A stretch of 64,000 nt of DNA, from assembly GCA_031216915.1 (NCBI GenBank), contig CM062296.1, forward strand, positions 665,013,838-665,077,837, in the 5' to 3' direction. Shown here piece by piece: positions 24,066 to 34,800 of this stretch (position 1 is the stretch's first letter; each line of letters starts with the position of its first letter). The translations under genes were made by a program, and so were the position numbers. The notes below the pieces were generated by a model that saw only the letters and a program-made list of their open reading frames with translations, had not been told where the DNA came from and made no database searches. Origin of the DNA: Pictodentalium vernedei. Lineage: Eukaryota > Mollusca > Scaphopoda > Dentaliida > Dentaliidae.

Positions 24066-25318
24066 GGTGACCATGGCATAGTCACAGAGACTGAAAGCAC
24101 CTTTATAGACCAATAAATAAATGTAAATCTGAAAATCCACAGGCATCAGAAACCATCGTCAAAGACCGATTTTTTTTTGTATAGCCCCCTCACTCGCTAT
24201 CTTAGCCACTTATGAGTTTTGTTACCCGCAAGGATGAAGGTCCACTTTACACAACCAGCAGTATAGCACGCGTGAGTCATGCTCGGCCACCCGGAGCTTT
24301 GTCGGAACAGCTAGAGTTAAATCACCATAGGAACCGGAGCTTTTGGCGGAGCAACTCTTTCCTGTGCCCTATCCGTCTTTATCTTGCAATTGGTGTACGT
24401 CCTGCATATATAGTATGCTAAGGTATGCATAGTGATGCATATACACGCAGGTCTGTGGGTATATAGTATGACTATGTGATGGAACATCGATGGGGGAAGG
24501 CGAGTTTTCTTGAAAGTTTTTCCCGTGAAACGGTTGATGTTGCTATTGACGTCGCGATGCCACGATGCGCTCGCGACTTCATAGAAACGTTGGCCGCTTT
24601 TTACTTCGAGTCAGGGGTGTCAGGTTTCTGGAACTGGCCTGATATGGCAGTAGCCGTATATGCCCCATGCAGATCCCCTTTTAGCCCTTGGTACCACTAA
24701 TTGATCAAATGCTTTGACCTGTATAGGCAGTATGTTATGCTAGTCCAGGTGGTATCGTGGGGTGGGTGAAAGTAATGCATGGCCGTCCAGTGTGGTATGG
24801 CGAGGTTGTCCTTGGTTGTTTAGAACTGTAGTGTAGTCTGGATGCTATATACCCCTGTTAATCCTTATTACAACTTATCGACCTAATGCTTCGTATATTT
24901 CTGTAGCTGGTAGTACATAATGCGAGCCTAGGCAGTATTGTGGTGGGGGTAATGCATGGTTGTCTAGTGTGGAAGTACAGGTTGTGCGGTTTGTATCGCT
25001 ACTGGTCCAATTTTAGCCTTTCGTTCCATTATTTATCTAGGGTGGTCTCCTGGTCCACAGAGTGTGTAGGTAGTACGTTTTGCAAGGCCAAGCGGTATTG
25101 TGACGTGAGGTGGCGTAATGCAAGGTGGTTGTCTAGTGTGGTGGTATAGGATGCACGGTCTATATCACTGTTGGTCTACTATTAGTCCTTAATACCGCTA
25201 TCTATCTAAGGCTTTATATTATCCTATAACTGGTAGGGGTAGTACCTAATGCAAGGTCAAGCAGTATTGTGGGGAGGGTGGGGTGGGGGGTTAATGCATG
25301 GTTGTATAAAGTAGTAGT
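24066..25318. repeat. Degenerate tandem repeat region
   Basis: From about 24,700 the sequence repeats a 150-180-bp unit with tagtacataatgc, gcagtattgtggggtggg, taatgcatggttgtctagtg and tatatcactgttgg motifs. The repeat resumes at 26,595-26,880 after the hAT-like insertion. 24,066-24,700 shows nothing recognisable. Confidence 0.6.
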
Positions 25319-25326
25319 ATATGATG

Positions 25327-25698
25327 CAGGGTTGGGGCGAATACATTGTAAATGTATTGAATACGAATACGAATACTTTGAAATTTTATGAATACGAATA
25401 CGAATACACAAATTTCAAATGTATTTGAATACGAATACGAATACTTTACAATGTATCATGAATACAGATATGAATACTTGAATACTTTTTAAAATTATTT
25501 CTTGTAAATGGATGATAATTTGATCATTCTTATTGGGATTAAGGGTATAAGGGATTATAGGTGAAGAATTAGTTTTTCAACACTTCTATGTAAAAATTAC
25601 AGAACAAGAATACCAATTTTTACCATTTTTCTACATGACATTTTAACTTTTTGTCTGAAAAACATAGTTTATGACCCCTCATTGGAATGAGCTCGTTT

Positions 25699-25745
<47 letters not shown>

Positions 25746-26586
25746 CCATTTCATACTATCAACGCCAATTTTTTCAGGATTTTTTTTCTTCTAAACTGCA
25801 TCTTATGACCCCAAAGTAGGGTCATAAGATGCAGTTTGGAAGGAAAAAATGGAAAAATAAAATCACTGAATAGGGAACTGTGAGAAATTAACACAATTTT
25901 TGGGGTATTTTTTAAAGTTTTTTCTTCTAAACTGCATTTTATGACCCCCAATAATGTCTATTAATCGTGGCTAATTGTGGCCTCTTTGCTTCATGTCTTT
26001 TATTAATATTTAAACATACATTGCTGGTGAGAATAAAAAAACTTGCCAGTGCTATTCACAAAAATCAATTAAGCAATTACTGCACTATTGGAAAAATGTG
26101 GTAATTCAAGCACAATAATTTTATAGATCTATCAGTCTACACCTTATTTCTACCATTACTGTAGAAAAATATTAGATTAGTATTAATTGGATAATGGAGT
26201 TGTTTAGGAATTAAAAATCAATACTTTGGCCAGACCGATATCCTTTGTCCTAAGAATAATCTGTACAATTACAATGTCCAGTTTACAGTGAAACAAACAA
26301 GCTGTTTGAAACAGCCATTAAAGTGAATTAGCCTGCTGCTGTTAAAAAGCTCTTCAAAAGTATTAGTTTAATTCTTTACTACTTTCTAATCGAGATAATC
26401 ACAATATTTTTTTTACAAATACTGTATACGTGTGTATTAAAAACAAGAAAAGTATTCAAAAAGTATTCATGAATACACCTCAAATTTGACTGTATTCGAA
26501 TACGAATACTTTAAAATTGCATGAATACTGAATACATTCAAATACTTGAATACGCTTGAATACCGAATACGAATACCCCAACCCTG
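25327..26586. mobile_element. hAT-like non-autonomous element with GAATAC arrays
   Basis: A 1,260-bp element with ends CAGGGTTGGGG...CCCCAACCCTG and a perfect 8-bp target duplication ATATGATG (25,319-25,326 and 26,587-26,594), both hallmarks of hAT. Inside each end are tandem gaatacgaatac units (25,340-25,470 and 26,450-26,575). The interior has a (TA)n tract (25,702-25,742) and a hairpin around 25,793-25,843 (aactgcatcttatgacccc and inverse). No transposase, so it must be mobilised in trans. Confidence 0.9.
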
Positions 26587-26594
26587 ATATGATG

Positions 26595-27336
26595 TAAGGT
26601 CTGTATTCCCGCGGATTCAGTGGTAGCCCATAGTATTATTGATCCACCTACTCGTTATACTGTCCTAAGCAAGTACGGATACTACGTAATGCTAAGCCAC
26701 GCAGTGTTATGTTTGGTTGTCTGGTAGAGGAGTAAAGGAGAAACTCTTTGTACCCCATATGCCTATTGTTAGCCCTTAGTACAAATATCTAACTTAGGTG
26801 TTCTAGTGCTGGCTCACAGTTGGTACAAGTAGTTTACTAATGCTAGGCCCAGGGGTATTGTTGGGGTTATGGGTAAAGCTTGGATTCTGGACCCTTACAT
26901 CTCTAAGATCATTACTGTTGACTTACCAAAAGTCACCGTGATCTGTCCTATGATCGACTTTATTTACCGGACACTATAGTTTTCTGCCGCGCCTACTGAA
27001 AAATAAGAAAGACGTGATAGTTACATCAGATCGCTCGAGCGACTCAAATCTCATCGCGCCAATGAAATATAGAGCAATTGATCGAACGAGTGACTCTACT
27101 TACTGCTCTACGACTCATCTCGGTATTTGAAGACACATAGTATTGTACTATTTGAGGATAACTTTTGAAGATACTTTATGAAGATACTTGTTGACGATAC
27201 CCTTTATAGGATACCTTTTGCAGGATATCTATCTGATGATAGTTATGGTTTCTAGTACCTGTTTGATCCGTCTTTCTAGACCACCCACACCTTTCCAAGC
27301 TCCAAGGCCACCAGTTGTCCATGGTCACCACCATCT
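26595..27336. repeat. Tandem repeat continuation and fold-back-related fragment
   Basis: 26,595-26,880 continues the degenerate repeat interrupted by the hAT element. 27,010-27,240 carries gagcaattgatcgaacgag and gaggatacc motifs, related in inverse orientation to 8,750-9,020. It looks like a fragment of the fold-back family's minisatellite region. Confidence 0.55.
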
Positions 27337-27369
27337 GTCGTGAGTAGTAGGAGATGTTATTTTCGACCC

Positions 27370-27612
27370 CTATCAGGTGGACCCCGGCTGGTGGATCCTG
27401 GAGTGACGTCATACCGCAATGTATTATGGGTATCACGTGGTTGTCATGGTAGCCCCGGTGAGCAGCCATGGTTTGACGTCATTGTCATGGTGGTGGGTGA
27501 TGTGAGTGCGCATGTTTGTGGGGGGTGATACTTGTTTCCGTCGACCATTTTGTATGCAAGAGGCTGCCATCCTTGATTCTATGATGACACGTGGTTGCTA
27601 TGTTACCCAAAA
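27370..27612 (-). promoter_or_regulatory. Promoter-like cassette, copy D
   Basis: Diverged cassette: AGTGACGTCA, CACGTGG, GTTGTCATGGTAGCC (RFX-like), TTTGACGTCA, a half NRF1 site (GTGCGCATG), CTGCCATCCTTG (decayed YY1) and GTTGCTATGTTACCC (X-box). Confidence 0.5.
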
Positions 27613-28099
27613 GCGTCTTATAGGATCGGGGTATGTTCGAAGGGTATGTTCGATTGCACAAGAGTAATTTCCCGATTCGCAGAATTACCAAAAATGAGCC
27701 CGAGAATGCCCGTAAATCACCGGAAAGTACCCTTTTTAACCGAAACGCACCTGTTTAGACTAGCACGTAGGGCTATATACCTTTTAAAGGTCGTGTTCCA
27801 TTCATCTGGAGTATTGTTTTTGAAACGATTTCCTTAATAATTACCCAAATAAACCTGACAATCCCTCCAAAGCACCAAAATCCACCGCAAACTACCGAAA
27901 CCGACTTAGTAAAGCTTCATTTTGGACAGGAATATTTTATGTAGGCTCGAATTGTGTTATTCCGGGTCAAAATCCTCGTTTCTCCGATCTGCTTCCATAG
28001 AGTGCTTTTCCGTTCTTCTGGAGTATGACTTGTTCTCTTCCGTCTGTTTTGTTACTACTTCTGATAAAATAACCAATCAGATCACGTCCATCATCTTCT

Positions 28100-29290
28100 T
28101 CGTTCCAACGATTATGATCTACGTACACAATGTGCGAATAGCACATGCAGCACATCAGAAATGTGCCAATATCTGGTTGTGTGCAAGTGCACAATGTGCG
28201 CACAAGACATACAGCACATGCGCATATACGGGTATTTGTGGACCAATGGGGCCAGTGTTTGGGGACTAGTGAGGACCAGGCTTTGGGACTAGTGGGGACC
28301 AGGCTTTGGGAACTAGTGTGGGACCAAGGTTTGAGGACCAGTGTCAGAAATTTTGTCTAACAACCCGTCTTAACTCAGTACTAAAGTTTCTGCTACCAAC
28401 GGCGTTACCGTTTGCAACCAAGGTCTTGACTTATTCCGCCACTCTGCTAAATCCACCACTACTACTATGAGATGTGATTGTACACAATGTGCAAATAGCA
28501 CATGTACCACATCAGCACATGCAAAGTGTACCAATATGTGCCTGTGTGCAAGTGCACAATGTGCTCTCAAAACATGCAGCACATACGCACATACAAGTAT
28601 CTGAGGACCAGCAAAGGCCATCCTTTGGGGACAAGTGAGGACCAGACTTTGGGGACTAGTGGGGACCAGTGTGAGGATTAGTGACTACTATGAGATGTGA
28701 CCGTACACAATGTGCAAATAGCACATGTAGCACATGCAAAATGTGCCTGTGTGCAAGTGCACGATGTGCACACAAGACACGCAGCACATGCGCACATACG
28801 GGTATTTGGGGACCAGTGTTTGGGGACTTGTGAGGACCAGGCTTTGGGGACTAGTGTGGGCCAGTGTTTGGGGACTAGTGAGGAGTGCACAATGTGCGCA
28901 CAAAACATGCAGCACATGCGCACATACGGGTATTTGATGACCAGTGTTTGAGGGCAAGTGAGGACCAGGCTTTGGCGACTTGTGGGGACCAAGGCGTGGG
29001 AACCAAGGCTTGGGGACAAAGGTTTGAGGGCCAGGGTCAGAAATAGTCCTCAGCCACTGGTCCTCACTAGTCCTCAAACACTGGTCCTCAAATACCCATA
29101 TGTGCGCACGTGCTGCATGTTTTGTGCGCACATTGTGCACTTGCACACAGGCACATATTGGCAAATTTTGCATGTGCTACGTGTGTTATTTGCACAGTGT
29201 GTACAATCACATCTCATAGTAGTCACTAGTCCTCACACTGGTCCTCACTAGTCTCTAAAGCCTGGTCCTCACTAGTCCTCAAACACTGCT
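28100..29290. repeat. Minisatellite with palindromic GTGCGCAC-type units
   Basis: Degenerate units alternating gtgcacaatgtgcgcac, cagcacatgcgcacatacgggtatttg and tggggactagtgaggaccagg. Direction flips near 29,040, so the last part is inverse. Open frames of up to 161 codons here are products of the repeat. Confidence 0.8.
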
Positions 29291-29544
29291 TACTTCCCGG
29301 GGTTCCCACGGGGAAATTATTTAAGGAAGTCGTTCCAAAAAATACTCCAGTTGAATGGAACACGACCTTTCAAGGGTCTACAGCACTACGTGTTACCCCA
29401 GGCCGGTGCGTTTCGGTTAAAAAGGGAACTTTTCGGTGATTTTCGGGCATTCTCGGGCTCATGTGCGTAATTCTCCGAATCGGCAAATTACTCTTGAACA
29501 AGCGAACATACCATCCGAACATACCCCTAACCTATAAGATGCAT

Positions 29545-29790
29545 TTGGGTAACATAGCAACCATGTGCCACCATAGAAACAATGATGGCGGCCTCCTGCG
29601 AACAAAATGGACGACGGAAACAAATATCACCCTAACAACACGAGCTGCGCATGCGCACTCACATCCCCCGTCACCATGACAATGACGTAACAACATGGCT
29701 GCTCACCTGGGCTACCATGACAACCACGTGATACCCATAATACATTGCGGTATGATGTCACTTCCGGGGTCCACCAGCTGGGGGTCTACC
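29545..29790 (+). promoter_or_regulatory. Promoter-like cassette, copy E
   Basis: GGGTAACATAGCAACC (X-box), ATGATGGCGGCC (YY1-like), TGCGCATGCGCA (NRF1), AATGACGTAA, GCTACCATGACAACC (X-box), CACGTG and ATGTCACTTCCGGGG (ETS). The NRF1 and ETS sites are intact. Confidence 0.55.
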
Positions 29791-29829
29791 TGATAAGGGC
29801 CGAAAACCACATCTCCTACTTCTGTCGTG

Positions 29830-30642
29830 TGATCCAATACTATTGTATTTACCCAATACTACAGTCTTCTATCACCCTTGCAGTCTTTTGCCATTACTAC
29901 CTCGTACAACTGCTATTGACTTGTGGCACTACTACAAGCTTAGTGGTACCCCCCCCCCCCCCCTCCCCCCGATTCTGTCTTGATATCTGCCTTTGACCAA
30001 ATCTAGACTCAATCAGATCACTCCATTTATTCAAGCCTCTATCAGTCTATACAATGCCTTGACCTAGTGCAAGCTAGGGTACCTTGCATATAAGAAACTG
30101 TATGATTATCGTATCGAGATGTGCACGTGTGTTAGTACATCTTGTTTTGAACTCTGTAAAATAGGCCTGCTACAGAGGCGGCGGAAGCTCCAAAAAAGTG
30201 GGGAGTCAGACCAAAAAGCGGGGGATCACACCTTTATAGGTACCATTAGGGTGTAGGCTGGAAAATAATTTTTCTTCGGGGCGGGGGGGGGGGATCAATA
30301 GTTGCGGGGCGGCTTATTCGTGCAAAATATATAAATTTATATACGCTACCCCTCACCCTTATTCACACCCTATTTAAGACACTAACCTCAACGACCTCAA
30401 CCTTATTGTTATTATTTTGCGATATTGGATATTGACCGATTCATAGTGAATCATGTGGCATCAGGTGTCTTCGTATTACATCGGCTGTCTTCGGGTGTTA
30501 CCACAGATTAGGGTAGTGGTGGTGGATTTATTTTTTTCGTTTTTGATTTAAGAGTAGCATTCGCCTTTATATATCTTACATTTTGGTACACACTACAACC
30601 TATATGGCGTCCCCCCCCCCCCCCCCCAATTCGTATACTATG
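29830..30642. other. Unassigned sequence with homopolymer tracts
   Basis: Contains C runs (29,949-29,967 and 30,611-30,627) and a G run (about 30,284-30,293). No gene or element boundary was recognised. The same stretch is at 39,357-40,171 with different run lengths. Confidence 0.6.
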
Positions 30643-31737
30643 GATTGAATTGAATTGAACTAGTTCTTTGCCTTTGAATGCAAATTTATATTTTGCAAAA
30701 TCACAGGGTAAAAGTAAACGAGAAAAGAAATACAGTATATATGAATCGAATGAGAATTGATGAGAAAGAAATGTGTTGTGTCTATAGGGGTTATGTACAT
30801 TATGTCAGAAAATGCCGTTTGTGTACCTATAATTGGTGAAAAAAAGTGTGGGGGGGGGGGGGGGCGTGCCCCTCCTGCCACGCTGCCCCTGGCCTGCTAT
30901 ATGATCATCATCAAAACGTGCAAGTTCCCCGCCTTTTTCACAATGTGTTATGTGAAGTGTTATTTACCACTAAATAAAGGTGTGAGTCCCGGTCTATGAC
31001 ATCCCCATCCCCACCCTACCGACCATCGCTTGAAGAATCTACGAATAAAGGCCTAAATTTCATAACCAAGGTTTTCAGACACCCTTACTGTAAGGACCTC
31101 AGTTTTTGGTATTTAAATATCCTGTTCGCTTTCATTCACTGGAATTGAATAACAAGATAAAACAACAGTGAACACGGTAGAATGGGTTTTAATTGTCCCA
31201 TTTATTCGCTATAACATTGTTACATACGACAGTTTTAAACTTTATTCAAAGTCAAAACACAGCCTTTTAGATTCGTAACAAGGTCGCTGCTCATCATGTG
31301 CTTCTAATTGGAGGACAAATCGCCCCTATTACGTTCGGCCCAGACAATCGTTGAGCTAACGCGAAGAACATTCATGTCACTGGTTCGTGCCGATGCGTGT
31401 TACTGAAATTCACCTGTTGGAGTTCATATAATTACAGGAGAAGTAGATTACCACTAAACCACTGCGGAAGGGAGCAATTATTTTCAAGTTTAAGGGAGTA
31501 GTAGAAGCGCTAGCGGTATTTAAAAAAATGCCAGCGGTACCTTAACTTTTACTTATAACACAGCCTGTGAAGTAGAAATTTCATGAGGGGGTTAACCTTC
31601 CTCACTCCCAATTTTTTTTTTTAAAATTCCCAAACCATCTTGTGACTCGCAGCCCCCTTCCCACCCATGCGATGTATGGATGCCCCAACCCAGTGCCCCT
31701 TCGTCTTCCTGCCTTAATAACTTACGAGTTTCAGTGC

Positions 31738-31772
<35 letters not shown>

Positions 31773-31794
31773 GAGAGAGAGAGAGAGAGAGAGA
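30643..31794. repeat. 1.15-kb repeat, copy 1 (candidate solo pseudo-LTR)
   Basis: Starts gattgaattgaattgaact and ends in a (GA)n tract, followed here by (GT)n to 31,818. The same sequence flanks the Penelope-like element on both sides (40,172-41,333 and 44,954-46,093). Here no Penelope ORFs are attached. Confidence 0.7.
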
Positions 31795-31818
31795 GTGTGT
31801 GTGTGTGTGTGTGTGTGT
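31740..31818 (+). repeat. (GA)n(GT)n compound microsatellite
   Basis: GA repeat with one interruption (gaaagcga), then GT repeat. Equivalent tracts are at 41,264-41,382 (longer) and 46,040-46,093 (GA only). Confidence 0.95.
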
Positions 31819-34800
31819 TTTCTCAAATGACACAATCATGTTTTAGAGGAATTTTGAATGTTGGTTTCTGATCCCCCGCCGGGATTCGAACCCTCGGCAA
31901 CACCGCCTGGCAATCAGGAGTTCAGCGTCTAAACCACTAGACCATTGCACACCGTCAAAACGATGGCTGGAATCTAGCATTTTAGATGAAGTCCTCATGA
32001 TTACTTGGTTCATCTTCCTTTCGGCAGCAGCATGAAAGTGTGGAACGCGCTGGCTACAGTACGACGAAAGTGCTGTGGATGGCCTCAGACGAAGACTGGC
32101 ACGGGCTTGTGTGTGTTTTCTCAAATGACACAATCATGTTTTAGAGGAATTTTGAATGTTGGTTTCTGATCCCCCGCCGGGATTCGAACCCTCGGCAACA
32201 CCGCCTGGCAATCAGGAGTTCAGCGTCTAAACCACTAGACCATTGCACACCGTCAAAACGATGGCTGGAATCTAGCATTTTAGATGAAGTCCTCATGATT
32301 ACTTGGTTCATCTTCCTTTCGGCAGCAGCATGAAAGTGTGGAACGCGCTGGCTACAGTACGACGAAAGTGCTGTGGATGGCCTCAGACGAAGACTGGCAC
32401 GGGCTTGTGTGTGTTTTCTCAAATGACACAATCATGTTTTAGAGGAATTTTGAATTTTGGTTTCTGATCCCCCGCCGGGATTCGAACCCTCGGCAACACC
32501 GCCTGGCAATCAGGAGTTCAGCGTCTAAACCACTAGACCATTGCACACCGTCAAAACGATGGCTGGAATCTAGCATTTTAGATGAAGTCCTCATGATTAC
32601 TTGGTTCATCTTCCTTTCGGCAGCAGCATGAAAGTGTGGAACGCGCTGGCTACAGTACGACGAAAGTGCTGTGGATGGCCTCAGACGAAGACTGGCACGG
32701 GCTTGTGTGTGTTTTCTCAAATGACACAATCATGTTTTAGAGGAATTTTGAATGTTGGTTTCTGATCCCCCGCCGGGATTCGAACCCTCGGCAACACCGC
32801 CTGGCAATCAGGAGTTCAGCGTCTAAACCACTAGACCATTGCACACCGTCAAAACGATGGCTGGAATCTAGCATTTTAGATGAAGTCCTCATGATTACTT
32901 GGTTCATCTTCCTTTCGGCAGCAGCATGAAAGTGTGGAACGCGCTGGCTACAGTACGACGAAAGTGCTGTGGATGGCCTCAGACGAAGACTGGCACGGGC
33001 TTGTGTGTGTTTTCTCAAATGACACAATCATGTTTTAGAGGAATTTTGAATGTTGGTTTCTGATCCCCCGCCGGGATTCGAACCCTCGGCAACACCGCCT
33101 GGCAATCAGGAGTTCAGCGTCTAAACCACTAGACCATTGCACACCGTCAAAACGATGGCTGGAATCTAGCATTTTAGATGAAGTCCTCATGATTACTTGG
33201 TTCATCTTCCTTTCGGCAGCAGCATGAAAGTGTGGAACGCGCTGGCTACAGTACGACGAAAGTGCTGTGGATGGCCTCAGACGAAGACTGGCACGGGCTT
33301 GTGTGTGTTTTCTCAAATGACACAATCATGTTTTAGAGGAATTTTGAATGTTGGTTTCTGATCCCCCGCCGGGATTCGAACCCTCGGCAACACCGCCTGG
33401 CAATCAGGAGTTCAGCGTCTAAACCACTAGACCATTGCACACCGTCAAAACGATGGCTGGAATCTAGCATTTTAGATGAAGTCCTCATGATTACTTGGTT
33501 CATCTTCCTTTCGGCAGCAGCATGAAAGTGTGGAACGCGCTGGCTACAGTACGACGAAAGTGCTGTGGATGGCCTCAGACGAAGACTGGCACGGGCTTGT
33601 GTGTGTTTTCTCAAATGACACAATCATGTTTTAGAGGAATTTTGAATGTTGGTTTCTGATCCCCCGCCGGGATTCGAACCCTCGGCAACACCGCCTGGCA
33701 ATCAGGAGTTCAGCGTCTAAACCACTAGACCATTGCACACCGTCAAAACGATGGCTGGAATCTAGCATTTTAGATGAAGTCCTCATGATTACTTGGTTCA
33801 TCTTCCTTTCGGCAGCAGCATGAAAGTGTGGAACGCGCTGGCTACAGTACGACGAAAGTGCTGTGGATGGCCTCAGACGAAGACTGGCACGGGCTTGTGT
33901 GTGTTTTCTCAAATGACACAATCATGTTTTAGAGGAATTTTGAATGTTGGTTTCTGATCCCCCGCCGGGATTCGAACCCTCGGCAACACCGCCTGGCAAT
34001 CAGGAGTTCAGCGTCTAAACCACTAGACCATTGCACACCGTCAAAACGATGGCTGGAATCTAGCATTTTAGATGAAGTCCTCATGATTACTTGGTTCATC
34101 TTCCTTTCGGCAGCAGCATGAAAGTGTGGAACGCGCTGGCTACAGTACGACGAAAGTGCTGTGGATGGCCTCAGACGAAGACTGGCACGGGCTTGTGTGT
34201 GTTTTCTCAAATGACACAATCATGTTTTAGAGGAATTTTGAATGTTGGTTTCTGATCCCCCGCCGGTATTCGAACCCTCGGCAACACCGCCTGGCAATCA
34301 GGAGTTCAGCGTCTAAACCACTAGACCATTGCACACCGTCAAAACGATGGCTGGAATCTAGCATTTTAGATGAAGTCCTCATGATTACTTGGTTCATCTT
34401 CCTTTCGGCAGCAGCATGAAAGTGTGGAACGCGCTGGCTACAGTACGACGAAAGTGCTGTGGATGGCCTCAGACGAAGACTGGCACGGGCTTGTGTGTGT
34501 TTTCTCAAATGACACAATCATGTTTTAGAGGAATTTTGAATGTTGGTTTCTGATCCCCCGCCGGGATTCGAACCCTCGGCAACACCGCCTGGCAATCAGG
34601 AGTTCAGCGTCTAAACCACTAGACCATTGCACACCGTCAAAACGATGGCTGGAATCTAGCATTTTAGATGAAGTCCTCATGATTACTTGGTTCATCTTCC
34701 TTTCGGCAGCAGCATGAAAGTGTGGAACGCGCTGGCTACAGTACGACGAAAGTGCTGTGGATGGCCTCAGACGAAGACTGGCACGGGCTTGTGTGTGTTT

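Larger units (their letters stand above)
27343..29823. mobile_element. Fold-back element FB-2 (6-bp TSD)
   Basis: Inverted tips AGTAGTAGGAGATG (left) and AGAAGTAGGAGATG (right, inverted), with GTCGTG on both sides (27,337-27,342 and 29,824-29,829). Tip sequence and duplication length match FB-1. Each arm carries the promoter-like cassette (27,370-27,612 and 29,545-29,790), then an about 250-bp block with inverse partners (27,640-27,860 and 29,300-29,480). The inner part (28,100-29,290) is a minisatellite of gcacaatgtgcgcac and gggactagtgaggaccag modules, different from the minisatellite of FB-1. No transposase was seen. Confidence 0.85.

Noticed and set aside
24476-24700. 74-codon frame with ordinary-looking composition
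   Set aside because: Too short, with no recognisable domain, no splice context that can be judged, and located in a degenerate repeat region.
25702-25742. (TA)n tract as a regulatory TATA region
   Set aside because: A simple dinucleotide repeat inside the hAT-like element; no promoter context.
28688-29173. 161-codon open frame on the minus strand
   Set aside because: It lies wholly in the FB-2 minisatellite, repeats its own peptide segments, and overlaps equally long frames on the other strand.
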